From positions 1 to 60,813 of the forward strand of contig NZ_AUKC01000022.1 in assembly GCF_000424545.1 (NCBI RefSeq): DNA of 60,813 nucleotides, given 5' to 3'. Below the pieces are notes generated by a model. It had not been told where the DNA came from, made no database searches, and worked only from the letters and a program-made list of their open reading frames with translations. Positions 45,032-55,000 of the stretch are shown here, one piece after another. The position numbers were made by a program, and so were the translations under genes. Within the stretch, counting starts at the first letter, position 1. Every line of letters starts with the position of its first letter. Origin of the DNA: Butyrivibrio sp. NC3005 (GTDB lineage Bacteria > Bacillota > Clostridia > Lachnospirales > Lachnospiraceae).

Positions 45032-45982
45032 TTACCAGATGCCTCTCTCTCCCATCTTGCGCGAAATATGATTTGCTGTAAGAAGGAAGAATACTCCGAC
45101 AACTGACTGGAACAATCCAACTGCAGTAGTCAATGAGAACTGAAGTCCTTTAATACCTCGAGTGTATACATAGGTTGAAATAACATTAGCCCAATCCATA
45201 ACAAGATTGTTCTGTAATGCATATGGTCTATCAAAACTACTTCCCATAATATTACCAATAGCCATAATAAGAAGAATTACAATTGTCGGCTTAATCCCAG
45301 GAAGTGTAATATGCCAGATTCTACTCCATCTACCTGCACCATCAACTTCTGCCGCCTCGTAGAGTTCCTGATTAATTCCGGCAATAGCAGCTAGATAAAT
45401 TATTGAATTCCATCCAAAACTCTGCCATACACCAAGGAAAATATATGTCCATACCCAATGCGCTGAATCATTTAAAAAAGGAACCGCATCCTTGCCAAAT
45501 TTAGTCAAAATATTGTTAATCAAACCTGTTGAAGGTGCAAAAAGCTGAAGTGCAAGCCCATAAATAATAACCCATGAAAGGAAATGAGGCATATATGCTA
45601 CGGTTTGCACTGCTTTTTTAAATCTTGTAAATACTAGCTCGTTAAGAATAATTGCAAATATAATCGGTACAGGGAAACCAATTACAAGATCAAGCAAATT
45701 CAAAACAACTGTATTTCGAAGCGCTCTTAAAAAGTCATTATCATTAAAAGCTTGAATAAAATACTGAAATCCGTTTTTCTCTGCAAGCGGCAAAGTCCAG
45801 ACACTCTCAATAATACTGTACTTTTTAAAAGCAATCTGAACATAAATCATCGGAATGTACTTAAAGATCAAAAGATAAAGCATTGGTATAAATAATAACA
45901 GATACAGTTGCCAATACTTTTTTAGATAAACTCCCACTGACTGCTTATTACGAGCAGTCCCAATATCTCCCTTACTCTCCAT
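45032..45982 (-). CDS. Sugar ABC permease, LplB/AguF-like
   Basis: Protein of 316 residues. A basic N-terminal tail is followed by six membrane helices and the EAA loop YEAAEVDGAGRWSRIWHI. It is the first gene of the importer operon. GGAGGAGG precedes the start by 7 bases, one of the strongest ribosome sites in the window. A perfect 14-bp palindrome lies 44 bases upstream of the start codon. Permease order LplB-type, YtcP-type, then binding protein differs from the other importer in this window, where the binding protein comes first. Confidence 0.9.
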   Translation of the reverse strand: MESKGDIGTARNKQSVGVYLKKYWQLYLLLFIPMLYLLIFKYIPMIYVQIAFKKYSIIESVWTLPLAEKNGFQYFIQAFNDNDFLRALRNTVVLNLLDLVIGFPVPIIFAIILNELVFTRFKKAVQTVAYMPHFLSWVIIYGLALQLFAPSTGLINNILTKFGKDAVPFLNDSAHWVWTYIFLGVWQSFGWNSIIYLAAIAGINQELYEAAEVDGAGRWSRIWHITLPGIKPTIVILLIMAIGNIMGSSFDRPYALQNNLVMDWANVISTYVYTRGIKGLQFSLTTAVGLFQSVVGVFFLLTANHISRKMGERGIW

Positions 45983-46245
45983 GATGTAACCTCCTCCAAG
46001 GCTTAGATTGTCATGATGATACCAATGTAAGTACTTACAAAAACATTTATAGAACTGCTATAGCTGTACTAATATACTACTTGTTATCGCTTTTATTATC
46101 TGCCCAAAAATTGCTTCTTAGTCGTCATTTCTTGCTACTTTTGACATTTTAAACATAAATATGTTATTTGATGCTTTTTTATTGTGCAATAAATGTACAT
46201 TCCATTTTAGATTTTTTAGTATACATGTCATTTTCATCAAATAAC
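45983..46245 (-). other. Promoter region of the AguEFG-like operon
   Basis: No gene is seen. The region is AT-rich and must carry the operon promoter. The only clear site is the palindrome at 46026-46039; I could not assign -35 and -10 boxes with confidence. Confidence 0.5.
46026..46039. promoter_or_regulatory. Perfect palindrome, candidate operator of the importer operon
   Basis: TGTAAGTACTTACA is a perfect 14-bp palindrome 44 bases before the start codon of the first permease gene. Its size and place fit a repressor operator of the LacI or GntR kind; the protein is unknown. Confidence 0.5.
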
Positions 46246-46316
46246 ACAAAAAATCCCATCTAATATAGACAAAAGAAATTTATTCTAGTTTCTTTTATCC
46301 AACATAAATGGGATTT
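46246..46316 (-). terminator. Terminator of the alpha-glucuronidase gene
   Basis: On the minus strand AAATCCCAT pairs with ATGGGATTT across an inner hairpin AAAAGAAA/TTTCTTTT, and TTTTTTG follows. It lies 24 bases past the stop codon and separates the glycosidase transcript from the importer operon. Confidence 0.85.
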
Positions 46317-46339
46317 CTATGCGATAATCTATTTACTTT

Positions 46340-48352
46340 TTAATAAATCTTTCTACCCTTTTCATCTTCAATACCGCTCTTGCGATAGAAATAAGAATTC
46401 ACTTGGTCACACCATTCTCTAGCATTTGCAACCTGAAGGTTCATTCTTCCTGATACTCTATCATAAACAGATTGATCAAGCTCATCTTTGATACCTTCTA
46501 AATTTTTCTGCATTTCAAGTACTCTTTCATATCCTTCAAAATGAGTATCATAGATATGCTGAATAAGAGTTTTGCCACTATGAAGCTTATGAGTATATGG
46601 TAAGTGGTGGAAGAACAAAACAAGTTCTTCAGGACATTTGTTAACATCTGCAAAGATTGATGCATTTGGTTCAAAATACTGTGATACATAACCTGTTCCA
46701 TTTTCTGTTCTATCTACACCAATTCCTAGATGATCAGCTCTATGATAAGTACCCCATCTTGAATACTCATATCCATCTACACTGCAACCATAATGAGTCT
46801 GAGGTGTTACCATCCAGCCAATTCCCAAAGGACTTGTATATTCTTCATAGATTTCTCTGGAATTCATCAATATATTTACAATTACATCCTCAGCTTCTTT
46901 GCTCACATTAAATGTAAGTTTAACCCATTCTCTGGCAATTTCTTCTGCGGAAAGCTCTGTATTAAAGGCAAGTCTTCCAAAGCCATACAGGTTTGCAGCA
47001 GCCATATCATTTCCAGTCCAGTTCTCATCATCGCCTGTATTAGTAACGGCACTAAAACCACAACAAGTGTTTCCGAATGTTCTTCCACTTACAACGTCTG
47101 CCACTGTATCGCACTCATCTTTGCAATAAGTTCTGAAGTTAAGAATTTCCTTAAACATCGGAATAAGATAACAAATATCAATCTGATGACCCGTGTATTC
47201 CTGAGCAATCTGCACTTCGAGCATCTCATTAGTACTACTCAGCGCACCGAACAATGGAGAAACTGGTTCACGAATCTGGAAATCCATAGGTCCGTTTTTA
47301 ATCTGCAAAACAACATTTTCATGATAGTTGCCATCACTTGGTTTGAAGTTGTCATAGGCAGCTCTTGCTCTATCTGTCTTAGTATCTCTCCAGTCCTGAG
47401 TGCAGTTATATACAAAACATCTCCAAATGATGGTAGCATCATATTCTTTCACGATATCTGCAAGCATATTCGCACCTTCAGCCTGAGTTCTTCCATATGT
47501 AAATGGACCTGGTCTTCCTTCAGAATCAGCTTTTACAAGAAAGCCACCAAGGTTAGGAATATGATTAAAAACTTCCCAAACCTTATTCTTCCACCACAAA
47601 ATTACATTCTCATCAAGCGGATCACAGCTGTCCATTCCGCCCATCTCGATGGGAGCAGCAAAATTAAGACTAAGATAAAGAGAAATGCCATAGCTTCCGA
47701 ATATCTCTGCAAGTTTTTTTACATTAAGGTAATAGCGCTCACTTATAAGATACGTAGCTGCGCCCTTTACATTGACATTATTAATAACAACACCATTGAT
47801 ACCTACGCTGGCAATCATTCTTGCATAATCTACAATTCTGCTTCCAGTCATTATCTTTCCATTCTTAAAAAAGAAAGATTCACCTGAATAACCACGTTCA
47901 ATTGAACCATCCATATTATCCCAATGATTTAGCATACGCAAAGGATTTGATGGCTCACACAGTTCATCTGCTTTACGCTCTTTTTGCATTGCAACATTTC
48001 TTAAAAGCGCAAATACACCATAAAGCATACCATTTTCATCTGGAGCTGAAATTGTAATTCTCTTTCCATTATCCTGATATCTGTAGCCCTGTTTTTTAAT
48101 ACTGTCATCTTTTTTAATCACGACAGCATTCTCTTCTTCAATCTCCCCGCCAGCATTAGAAATAATCTTCACAGAAACCTTAATCATTTGTTTAAGGCCA
48201 TGTGTAAGTTCTTTAATAGCATTAGCGCAAATACTCTCATCTTCTAAAAAGCCTTCAAGATAAACCTTTCCAACGGACTTTGAATATAATTCATCAGCCT
48301 TTTTGACATTAACTTTATGATATCCAAGCCAAAGATCTGTCCAGTTTTTCAT
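46340..48352 (-). CDS. aguA: GH67 alpha-glucuronidase
   Basis: Protein of 670 residues, normal GH67 length. The N-terminal domain (NWTDLWLGYHKV) is followed by the catalytic barrel with NLGGFLVKADSEGRPGPF, WRCFVYNCTQDW, IKNGPMDFQIREPV and EVQIAQEYTGHQ; the Asp of GPMDFQ and the Glu of AQEYTG are the likely catalytic base residues by family pattern, and a Glu in the DSEG region the likely acid. It removes 4-O-methyl-glucuronic acid from the end of xylo-oligosaccharides. No signal peptide, so it acts on imported sugars. Start 48352 has GAGG 6 bases upstream and is preferred over ATG 48364. Confidence 0.93.
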   Translation of the reverse strand: MKNWTDLWLGYHKVNVKKADELYSKSVGKVYLEGFLEDESICANAIKELTHGLKQMIKVSVKIISNAGGEIEEENAVVIKKDDSIKKQGYRYQDNGKRITISAPDENGMLYGVFALLRNVAMQKERKADELCEPSNPLRMLNHWDNMDGSIERGYSGESFFFKNGKIMTGSRIVDYARMIASVGINGVVINNVNVKGAATYLISERYYLNVKKLAEIFGSYGISLYLSLNFAAPIEMGGMDSCDPLDENVILWWKNKVWEVFNHIPNLGGFLVKADSEGRPGPFTYGRTQAEGANMLADIVKEYDATIIWRCFVYNCTQDWRDTKTDRARAAYDNFKPSDGNYHENVVLQIKNGPMDFQIREPVSPLFGALSSTNEMLEVQIAQEYTGHQIDICYLIPMFKEILNFRTYCKDECDTVADVVSGRTFGNTCCGFSAVTNTGDDENWTGNDMAAANLYGFGRLAFNTELSAEEIAREWVKLTFNVSKEAEDVIVNILMNSREIYEEYTSPLGIGWMVTPQTHYGCSVDGYEYSRWGTYHRADHLGIGVDRTENGTGYVSQYFEPNASIFADVNKCPEELVLFFHHLPYTHKLHSGKTLIQHIYDTHFEGYERVLEMQKNLEGIKDELDQSVYDRVSGRMNLQVANAREWCDQVNSYFYRKSGIEDEKGRKIY

Positions 48353-48375
48353 ACCATACCTCATTCCTAAAATTA

Positions 48376-48413
48376 ATACTGCTGGCTTATTAACTGTATT
48401 CAGCCAGCAGTAT
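48376..48413 (-). terminator. Hairpin between GH3 and GH67 genes
   Basis: ATACTGCTGGCT and AGCCAGCAGTAT form a perfect 12-bp stem with a 14-base loop, 24 bases before the start of the glucuronidase gene. On the minus strand TTAATTTT follows, so it may stop part of the GH3 transcripts. Confidence 0.7.
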
Positions 48414-48515
48414 AGTTTTTATAAATTTTGGGTGAACTTTCTTATATACATATTTACTTTGATACTATCAGTAAATATAAGTTCAAAATTAAAGCTTTTC
48501 ATTATAAGCTCAATA

Positions 48516-50651
48516 TTAGTCAACAACTGCCTCGAAGCGTAAAACTTCACGACCAAGAAGCTTTTTACTTCTTTCATCTGGCTGCTGACCTCCGACAAAG
48601 ATTGTAACCTTTCCAGGATTTACATGGAAAGTACCTTCTTCATCGTAGAGACCAAAAGCTTTCTTTGGAAGGTGAAGAACTTTTTCTCCAACTTCTCCTG
48701 CCTTAACAGAAACCTTAGCAAAAGCCTTAAGCTGCCAATTAAGAGTATCGTCATCTTCTCTCTTAACATAAATCTGAACAGCCTCTGCTCCATCCATCTT
48801 TCCTGTATTCTTAACACTTACTGCAATATCAATACCATCTTCTCCAACATGATCAGAAGAAAGCTTGGCACTGATATCAAAATTAGTGTAAGAAAGTCCA
48901 AATCCGAATGGATAAAGAGCTTCGTTACGCATATATCTATATGTTCTGCCTTCCATTGAGTAATCAGTAAACTCAGGAAGTTCCTCAGCTGAACGATAGA
49001 ATGTTACAGGAAGCTTTCCTTCTGGATTCTTATCACCAAAAAGAATCTCAGCAATAGCCTTTCCGCCCTGAGCACCTGGATACCAAGCCTGAAGAATTGC
49101 AGCAACATGATCATCTGCCCAGTTAACAGACATAGCACTACCTGTCATGAGTACGAGGATAACAGGCTTTCCTGAAGCATAGCAGGTTTCAAGAACTTCT
49201 TCCTGAAGTCCAACAAGATTAAGATTTATCTTGTCGCCACCAGCATACTCGTTACCTGTATCTCCCTCTTCACCTTCAATTTCAGCATCAAGACCAAGAC
49301 AGCATACAACAACATCACTTGCTTCGCAAACGCCCTTAACCTCAGAGATTCTATCATCACCCTGGCTAAGTCCGCTGACTCTGTCTTTCCACAAATGACA
49401 TGCTTCAGAGTAAAGAACTCTAACATCATCTCCAACATAGTCTTCTATACCTTCAAGTACAGTAACATATCTTGAAGCAGTTCCTTCATAGTTACCAACA
49501 AGAGCCTTACGGCTGTCAGCATTAGGTCCAACAACACCGATTGTGTGAATCTTATTCTTATCAAGAGGAAGGAAGTTATTCTCGTTCTTGAGCATAACGA
49601 TACACTTTTCACTTGTCTTTAAGTTAAGCTCACGCATCTTAGCACTATCAACAACAGTGTATGGAATATTATCAAATGGAGTAGCACCTTCTCCATCAAA
49701 CATTCCAAGCTTCATACGGCATGTGAACAGGTATGTCAACGCCTCATCAAGACGCTGCTCTGAAACCTTGCCTTCTTCTACTGCCTGCTTAAGATATACG
49801 AACAAATCACCACAGTTAATATCGCAGCCATTGTTCATAGCCATAGAAACTGACTCAACTTCATTGGACGTAACCATATGACCTGTATGGAAGTCTCTGA
49901 TAGCCCAACAGTCAGATGTTACATGGCCCTTGAATCCCCACATATCACGAAGAATATCCTGTAAAAGAGTCTTGGAACCACAGCAAGGCTCTCCATTTGT
50001 ACGGTTATAAGCACCCATTACAGCTTCAACCTTTGCTTCTTTTACGCAGGCTTCAAATGCTGGAAGATATGTTTCCCACAAATCTCTCTTTGAACATGTA
50101 GCATTGAACTTATGACGAAGAAGTTCAGGACCGGAGTGAACAGCAAAGTGCTTTGCACAAGCTGCAACCTTAAGGTAATTCTCGTCATGTCCCTGAAGAC
50201 CTTCAACATAGCGAACACCCATACGAGTTGTAAGATAAGGATCTTCACCAAAAGTCTCCTGACCTCTTCCCCATCTTGGATCACGGAAAATATTTACATT
50301 AGGAGACCAGAATGTAAGTCCCTTATAAATATCTGTATCATTGTACTTCTGCTGCATATTATATTTTGCTCTAGCTTCTGTAGAAACTGCATCTGCAACT
50401 TCCTCAGCCAAATCTTCATCAAATGTGGCAGCAAGACCAATTGCCTGTGGGAAAACTGTAGCCACACCAGCTCTTGCAACACCGTGAAGACCTTCATTCC
50501 ACCAATCATATGCCTTGATACCAAGACGTTCAATAGCTGCTGCGTGGTTAAGTGTCTGAGAAACTTTCTCATCAAGAGTCATCTTGGATACAAGTTCTCT
50601 TGCTCTATCTTCGTATTCTTTCTGTTTTTTGTCGTTATGAATAAGTTCCAT
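48516..50651 (-). CDS. GH3 beta-xylosidase/beta-glucosidase
   Basis: Protein of 711 residues. The first domain is a barrel with FWSPNVNIFRDPRWGRG (114-130), KHFAVHSG (167-174) and the nucleophile Asp 247 in TSDCWAIRDFH. The second domain (about 360-570) holds GSAMSVNWADD, and a fibronectin-III-like domain closes the protein (about 610-700, NTGKMDGAEAVQIYV). No signal peptide, so it is cytoplasmic. Position between the glucuronidase and an AraC regulator favours xylobiose and xylotriose as substrates, but GH3 enzymes of this form also include beta-glucosidases. Confidence 0.9.
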   Translation of the reverse strand: MELIHNDKKQKEYEDRARELVSKMTLDEKVSQTLNHAAAIERLGIKAYDWWNEGLHGVARAGVATVFPQAIGLAATFDEDLAEEVADAVSTEARAKYNMQQKYNDTDIYKGLTFWSPNVNIFRDPRWGRGQETFGEDPYLTTRMGVRYVEGLQGHDENYLKVAACAKHFAVHSGPELLRHKFNATCSKRDLWETYLPAFEACVKEAKVEAVMGAYNRTNGEPCCGSKTLLQDILRDMWGFKGHVTSDCWAIRDFHTGHMVTSNEVESVSMAMNNGCDINCGDLFVYLKQAVEEGKVSEQRLDEALTYLFTCRMKLGMFDGEGATPFDNIPYTVVDSAKMRELNLKTSEKCIVMLKNENNFLPLDKNKIHTIGVVGPNADSRKALVGNYEGTASRYVTVLEGIEDYVGDDVRVLYSEACHLWKDRVSGLSQGDDRISEVKGVCEASDVVVCCLGLDAEIEGEEGDTGNEYAGGDKINLNLVGLQEEVLETCYASGKPVILVLMTGSAMSVNWADDHVAAILQAWYPGAQGGKAIAEILFGDKNPEGKLPVTFYRSAEELPEFTDYSMEGRTYRYMRNEALYPFGFGLSYTNFDISAKLSSDHVGEDGIDIAVSVKNTGKMDGAEAVQIYVKREDDDTLNWQLKAFAKVSVKAGEVGEKVLHLPKKAFGLYDEEGTFHVNPGKVTIFVGGQQPDERSKKLLGREVLRFEAVVD

Positions 50652-51008
50652 CTAATTTAATATTCCTTTCTTAACTACTAAATTGTTTGTTACATTTTTT
50701 AAAACTGCATACTTCCACAGTAACGTCCCTATTTAGTTTGTTTTACTATTTGCCCATTGCTCAAAAATAGCAATTCCTGAGCAGGTTCTTTCACCATATG
50801 AAAGTCCCATATGTTTGGTTATAAAAACAGCTTTTTACTGCCAAAAACACAAAACAAGCAACACAATGCCTAATCGACCAAAATAAATTTTAGTAATAAT
50901 TCATTTTTGACCATACAAATATACTATGATAAAATCTATCTTATATCTTATTGTTTTTTGCTTTTGAGTATTCAATATTTGCTATTTTTTGGGGAGATAC
51001 GAAAACAA
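50652..51008. other. Divergent promoter region of GH3 and AraC genes
   Basis: No gene. A short hairpin ATTGCT/AGCAAT lies near 50756-50774, and two CATATG copies stand 17 bases apart near 50797-50819, which could be half-sites for the AraC protein. The region is the obvious place for control of both genes. Confidence 0.5.
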
Positions 51009-51929
51009 ATGATTCCTATATTAGAACATGGAAGAGAAACTGTTTCATATGATATTTTTCAGGGTATACGTCTTTATCACAACAAAGAAAATGAATCTTA
51101 TCCGTTTCATTGGCATACAGCGGTTGAAATCATCGCACCAATCGAAAATGAATATACGGTCATAATTGATTCTCATCAATACATTTTAAACCCAGGTGAC
51201 ATTGGAGTAATACTTCCTGGAACACTCCACGAACTTATTGCTCCAGAACATGGCAAACGATGGATTCTAATGTTTGATTATAGTCTGATGGGAAACGTCA
51301 GTTCACTTGAAACACTTATTCACTCTCTTGGGCCTTTTTGTGACATCAGGAAAGACCAGGATAAAGAATTAAACGAAAAGTTATGGGGGTACATCCATAG
51401 AATCATTGATGAATACGAGAACAATGTTCCATTTGCGGGCGCATGTCTATACTCTCTTTTAATACGATTCCTCGTTTCTGTAGGACGTATTAATCTAGAA
51501 AAAAGGCAGAATTTTTCTAAAAAAAGTTCTGATAAGAGAAACGAATACATCGGTAAATTCATGGATATCTGCAATTACATATCTCAACATTGTACAGAAG
51601 ACATATCACCGGATCTTCTTGCAGAAATGAGTGGTTTCTCAAAATTCCATTTCGCAAGACTGTTTAAAAAGTTCACAAATATGTCTGTGCATGAGTACGT
51701 AACAGAACAAAGGATAATGGTGGCAGAAAGACTACTAAGAGAGCCTGATTTATCGATAGTAGATGTGGCTATGAAATCCGGATTCAATTCGCTTTCAACC
51801 TTCAACAGAATTTTCAGAGCATCCAAAAACTGCTCTCCTTCTGATTATAGACAGATGAATAAAGAAAATGGCTTTACATCAAAGCATAGCGGGGAGCTAA
51901 AGCGAAAAAACTCAGTAAATTTTGGGTAA
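51009..51929 (+). CDS. AraC family regulator with cupin sensor
   Basis: Protein of 306 residues. The N-terminal half is a cupin sensor (FHWHTAVEIIAPIE, HQYILNPGDIGVILPG) that binds small ligands such as sugars. The C-terminal half has the two helix-turn-helix units (PDLLAEMSGFSKFHFARLF and IVDVAMKSGFNSLSTFNRIF). Start 51009 is chosen because the cupin begins there and GGGGAG lies 12 bases upstream; the longer frame from 50907 adds a hydrophobic stretch without family match. Divergent from the GH3 gene, it is the likely xylan-sugar activator of the surrounding genes. Confidence 0.88.
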   Translation: MIPILEHGRETVSYDIFQGIRLYHNKENESYPFHWHTAVEIIAPIENEYTVIIDSHQYILNPGDIGVILPGTLHELIAPEHGKRWILMFDYSLMGNVSSLETLIHSLGPFCDIRKDQDKELNEKLWGYIHRIIDEYENNVPFAGACLYSLLIRFLVSVGRINLEKRQNFSKKSSDKRNEYIGKFMDICNYISQHCTEDISPDLLAEMSGFSKFHFARLFKKFTNMSVHEYVTEQRIMVAERLLREPDLSIVDVAMKSGFNSLSTFNRIFRASKNCSPSDYRQMNKENGFTSKHSGELKRKNSVNFG

Positions 51930-51936
51930 TGCTTAA

Positions 51937-51975
51937 AAAGGACTGTGAAAAATCTTAATTTTTCACAGTCCTTTT
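51937..51975 (+). terminator. Bidirectional rho-independent terminator
   Basis: AAGGACTGTGAAAAAT and ATTTTTCACAGTCCTT form a perfect 16-bp stem with loop CTTA, followed by TT. It lies 8 bases past the regulator stop and between convergent genes, and works in either direction because of flanking A and T runs. Confidence 0.95.
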
Positions 51976-52030
51976 CTGTAATTAAAAATATTAATTGCTA
52001 CATTTAGTAGATTGCTTTGTTATTTAACAC

Positions 52031-55000
52031 TTATTTCTTAAAGAACCTAAACTCTTTCAAATCAAATAAACTACCCGGCAAGAACAGTAAAGTCACCATA
52101 TCAAATCTGCTATAGTCATCAGCAGGAAGCTTAAATACTCTTTCTTCCCAGCCGCTTGTTTTATCAAACTCTAATACATGTTTAATCTCGTCTTCGCCGT
52201 TTTCCCTGGAAAATCTCAAATGAATAGTATTATGAATATCACATCTTCCGAGAATCTTTATCGAGATTTCACCATTTTCTGTATTATACATATCTTTATA
52301 AGCAAATGACACATTATTGCCAATGCCTATTGCGCCTTCATTTGTCATCTCGTAAGAATCGCCATATATTTCATCAGCCAAATTCGGAGTCAACCTCATC
52401 CACATCTTTTCAGGCTTTTTGAACGAAAAGCCCTTTATATGCAGCTTATTATAGAGTTTAAAACTTAACGTCTTTATCCCTGTAAGTGAATATGGAAGTT
52501 TCCATACTGCATCCTGATAAACATTCCAGATTGGCTTTTTTTCATAATAGAAAGTCCCCAAAAGCTTGGATTCCTCGCATCCTGGTATTCCTTCAAAGAT
52601 ATCTATCTGCTGCCTTTCATCGTTTAATGCAAATATCGGTATCGTAATCTCATCAGAACCAATCTTTCCAAAATCGATATTTTCAAAGCTTACAACCGTT
52701 TCACCATCTCTCGCAGTTGCAAATCCCTTCTCATTTCCGTTGGCAACCTCTCCGATAGAAGAAGAATATTCAATACCATAAACAAATTCATACGGATTGA
52801 CGCAGCCTTTTCCAACACCCTCCACAGTATACTCCAGCATTGAAATTGAATACACCTTATCGTCAGAATCTCTAAGCAAGCATCTTAGAATAAACTCTCC
52901 ATCGCCTCTTGCTGTCATAATACATTCATTTCCAGAGACATTAATATCAACGAGATTTGATTTAACACCCTTTTTGGTAACTGCCTCAAAGACAATATCC
53001 TTATATTCTCCATTTAAAGGATGAATCATAGCTTCTGCCTTCAGAACCTTTTTATCAGCAGTAAATAAACATCCACCAAGTGCTTTAAGTTCTACTTTTC
53101 TTGCAGGTACTTTGCCATATGAAGCAACATTAACTTTCACGTCGGCTTTAACATCTGTAACTTTTACAATAGCAAGAAGCTTCCCATAAAAAAGCTTTCT
53201 AATGTTACCCTTGTACTCATCTTCATCAGTACTATCGCCATTATCAAGACCTACAAGAATACCATTCTCAACACTTACCTTGACCTTATCACAAGCGTTC
53301 TCTACAACATTTCCATCTTCATCGATAGCTTCAATGTCATAGAATAAAAGGCCATTTTCTTTTAACTCAATTGGCAAATCTTCTTTTGTTACTCTAAATG
53401 ACTTTGTGTCTGAAAAAGACTTTTTCTCACAAAAAGCTTTCTCTACTCCGTTTTCATCATAGCAGACCGCACGAAGAACACCTTTTTTGTAAGGAATCCT
53501 ATAATCGGCTATAAGATGATTCCCACTATTTACAGCATGGCTTAATTTCTGCCTTCCAAAACTTTCTCCATTACAAAAAAGTTCAACAAAAGCAAGATTA
53601 GAGCAAACTCTGACATCAATCATCTGATTCTCATTAAAATCCCAATACGGAAAAATATGCACCATCGGATGTTCATCACTACTAGTCCATGCTGACTGCC
53701 ATACATAGTAAGCATCCTTAGGAAATCCTGCTGTATCAATCTGACCAAAATACGAATTCTTGGTATGATAAGGGGTTGGCTCTCCTATATAATCAAATCC
53801 AGTCCACAGAAACTGTCCCATAGAATATGGAATATCCCTGTCAACACAAGCGCAAGCCTCATAACTCCTTGCTCCCCAACTGGTAATGCTGTTACCAAGC
53901 GATGAACACTGATAGTCAACTTCTGATAAAATACCTGCAGAAAGTGGAAAATGATACACACCTCTACTCTGTACAATCGAACTAGTCTCACTTCCATAAA
54001 TGCACCAGTCGGGATGCTGCCTATGATGTTCTTCATAATACTTTTCTGAATAATTGTATCCGGCTATTTTCAAAACGTCAGCGCACTTTTGAGCATTTTC
54101 CCACGGCATATAGTTAGAACCTATTGTAGCCTTGGCATTTTGCAAAGGATCATACTTATGAACAAGACTTACTAAATCTTTGGTTATCTCCACACCTCTT
54201 GTACTTGCATGCGTGTCATAGATTTCATTACCAATACTCCAAAGAATTACGGATACATGATTTCTATCTCTCTTTATCCAGCTTTCAACATCTTTTTTAT
54301 GCCACTTTTGGAAAAATCTTGCATAATCATACTCAGTCTTTGGACTTTCCCACATATCAAAAGCCTCAGAAACAAGCATAAAGCCCATTTCATCAGCAAG
54401 TTCTAATACATTCTCTGCTGCCATATTGTGAGTTAGACGGATTGCATTTGCCCCCATTTTTTTGAGCATAATCATCTTACGGCGCATAGCATCAGTGTGA
54501 TATGCACTTCCGAGAGCTCCAAGATCATGATGTTCGCATACGCCGTTAAGTTTAATGTGTCTTCCGTTTAAAAAGAATCCTTTATCAGTGGTACATACAG
54601 CATGTTTGAAGCCTATTTTTAGATTTCTTTTCTGTATAACATCTTCTCCTACTGACAATCTTACTTCTAAAGAATATAAAAAAGGACTTCTAACATCCCA
54701 AAGTTTTGGCTTTTCTACAAGAAAGTATTCTGCATTTTCCAGTTTTTCACAACAATCATCTTCAACTGGAAAAGTATTCTTTACTCTTACATCGTCACAA
54801 CTTATTGCATGGAGCTTTTCTCCATTTAAGAAGTAAGATACAGAATAATCCTTGTCTTTCCCCTTAACATCAGTGCTTATTCTAAGCAAGAAATCATTTT
54901 CCCTATCAGTAGAAAAAGAATTGTTAAGAACTCTTGGAACCACATATACACCATTTACAGGAATGTATGTTTTTTCATATACATGCAGCGTCACATCTCT

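Noticed and set aside
46793..47887. Long plus-strand frame of 364 codons inside the GH67 gene
   Set aside because: It is antisense to a well-conserved GH67 frame and has a composition (many Ile, Ser, Cys, His) typical of shadow frames.
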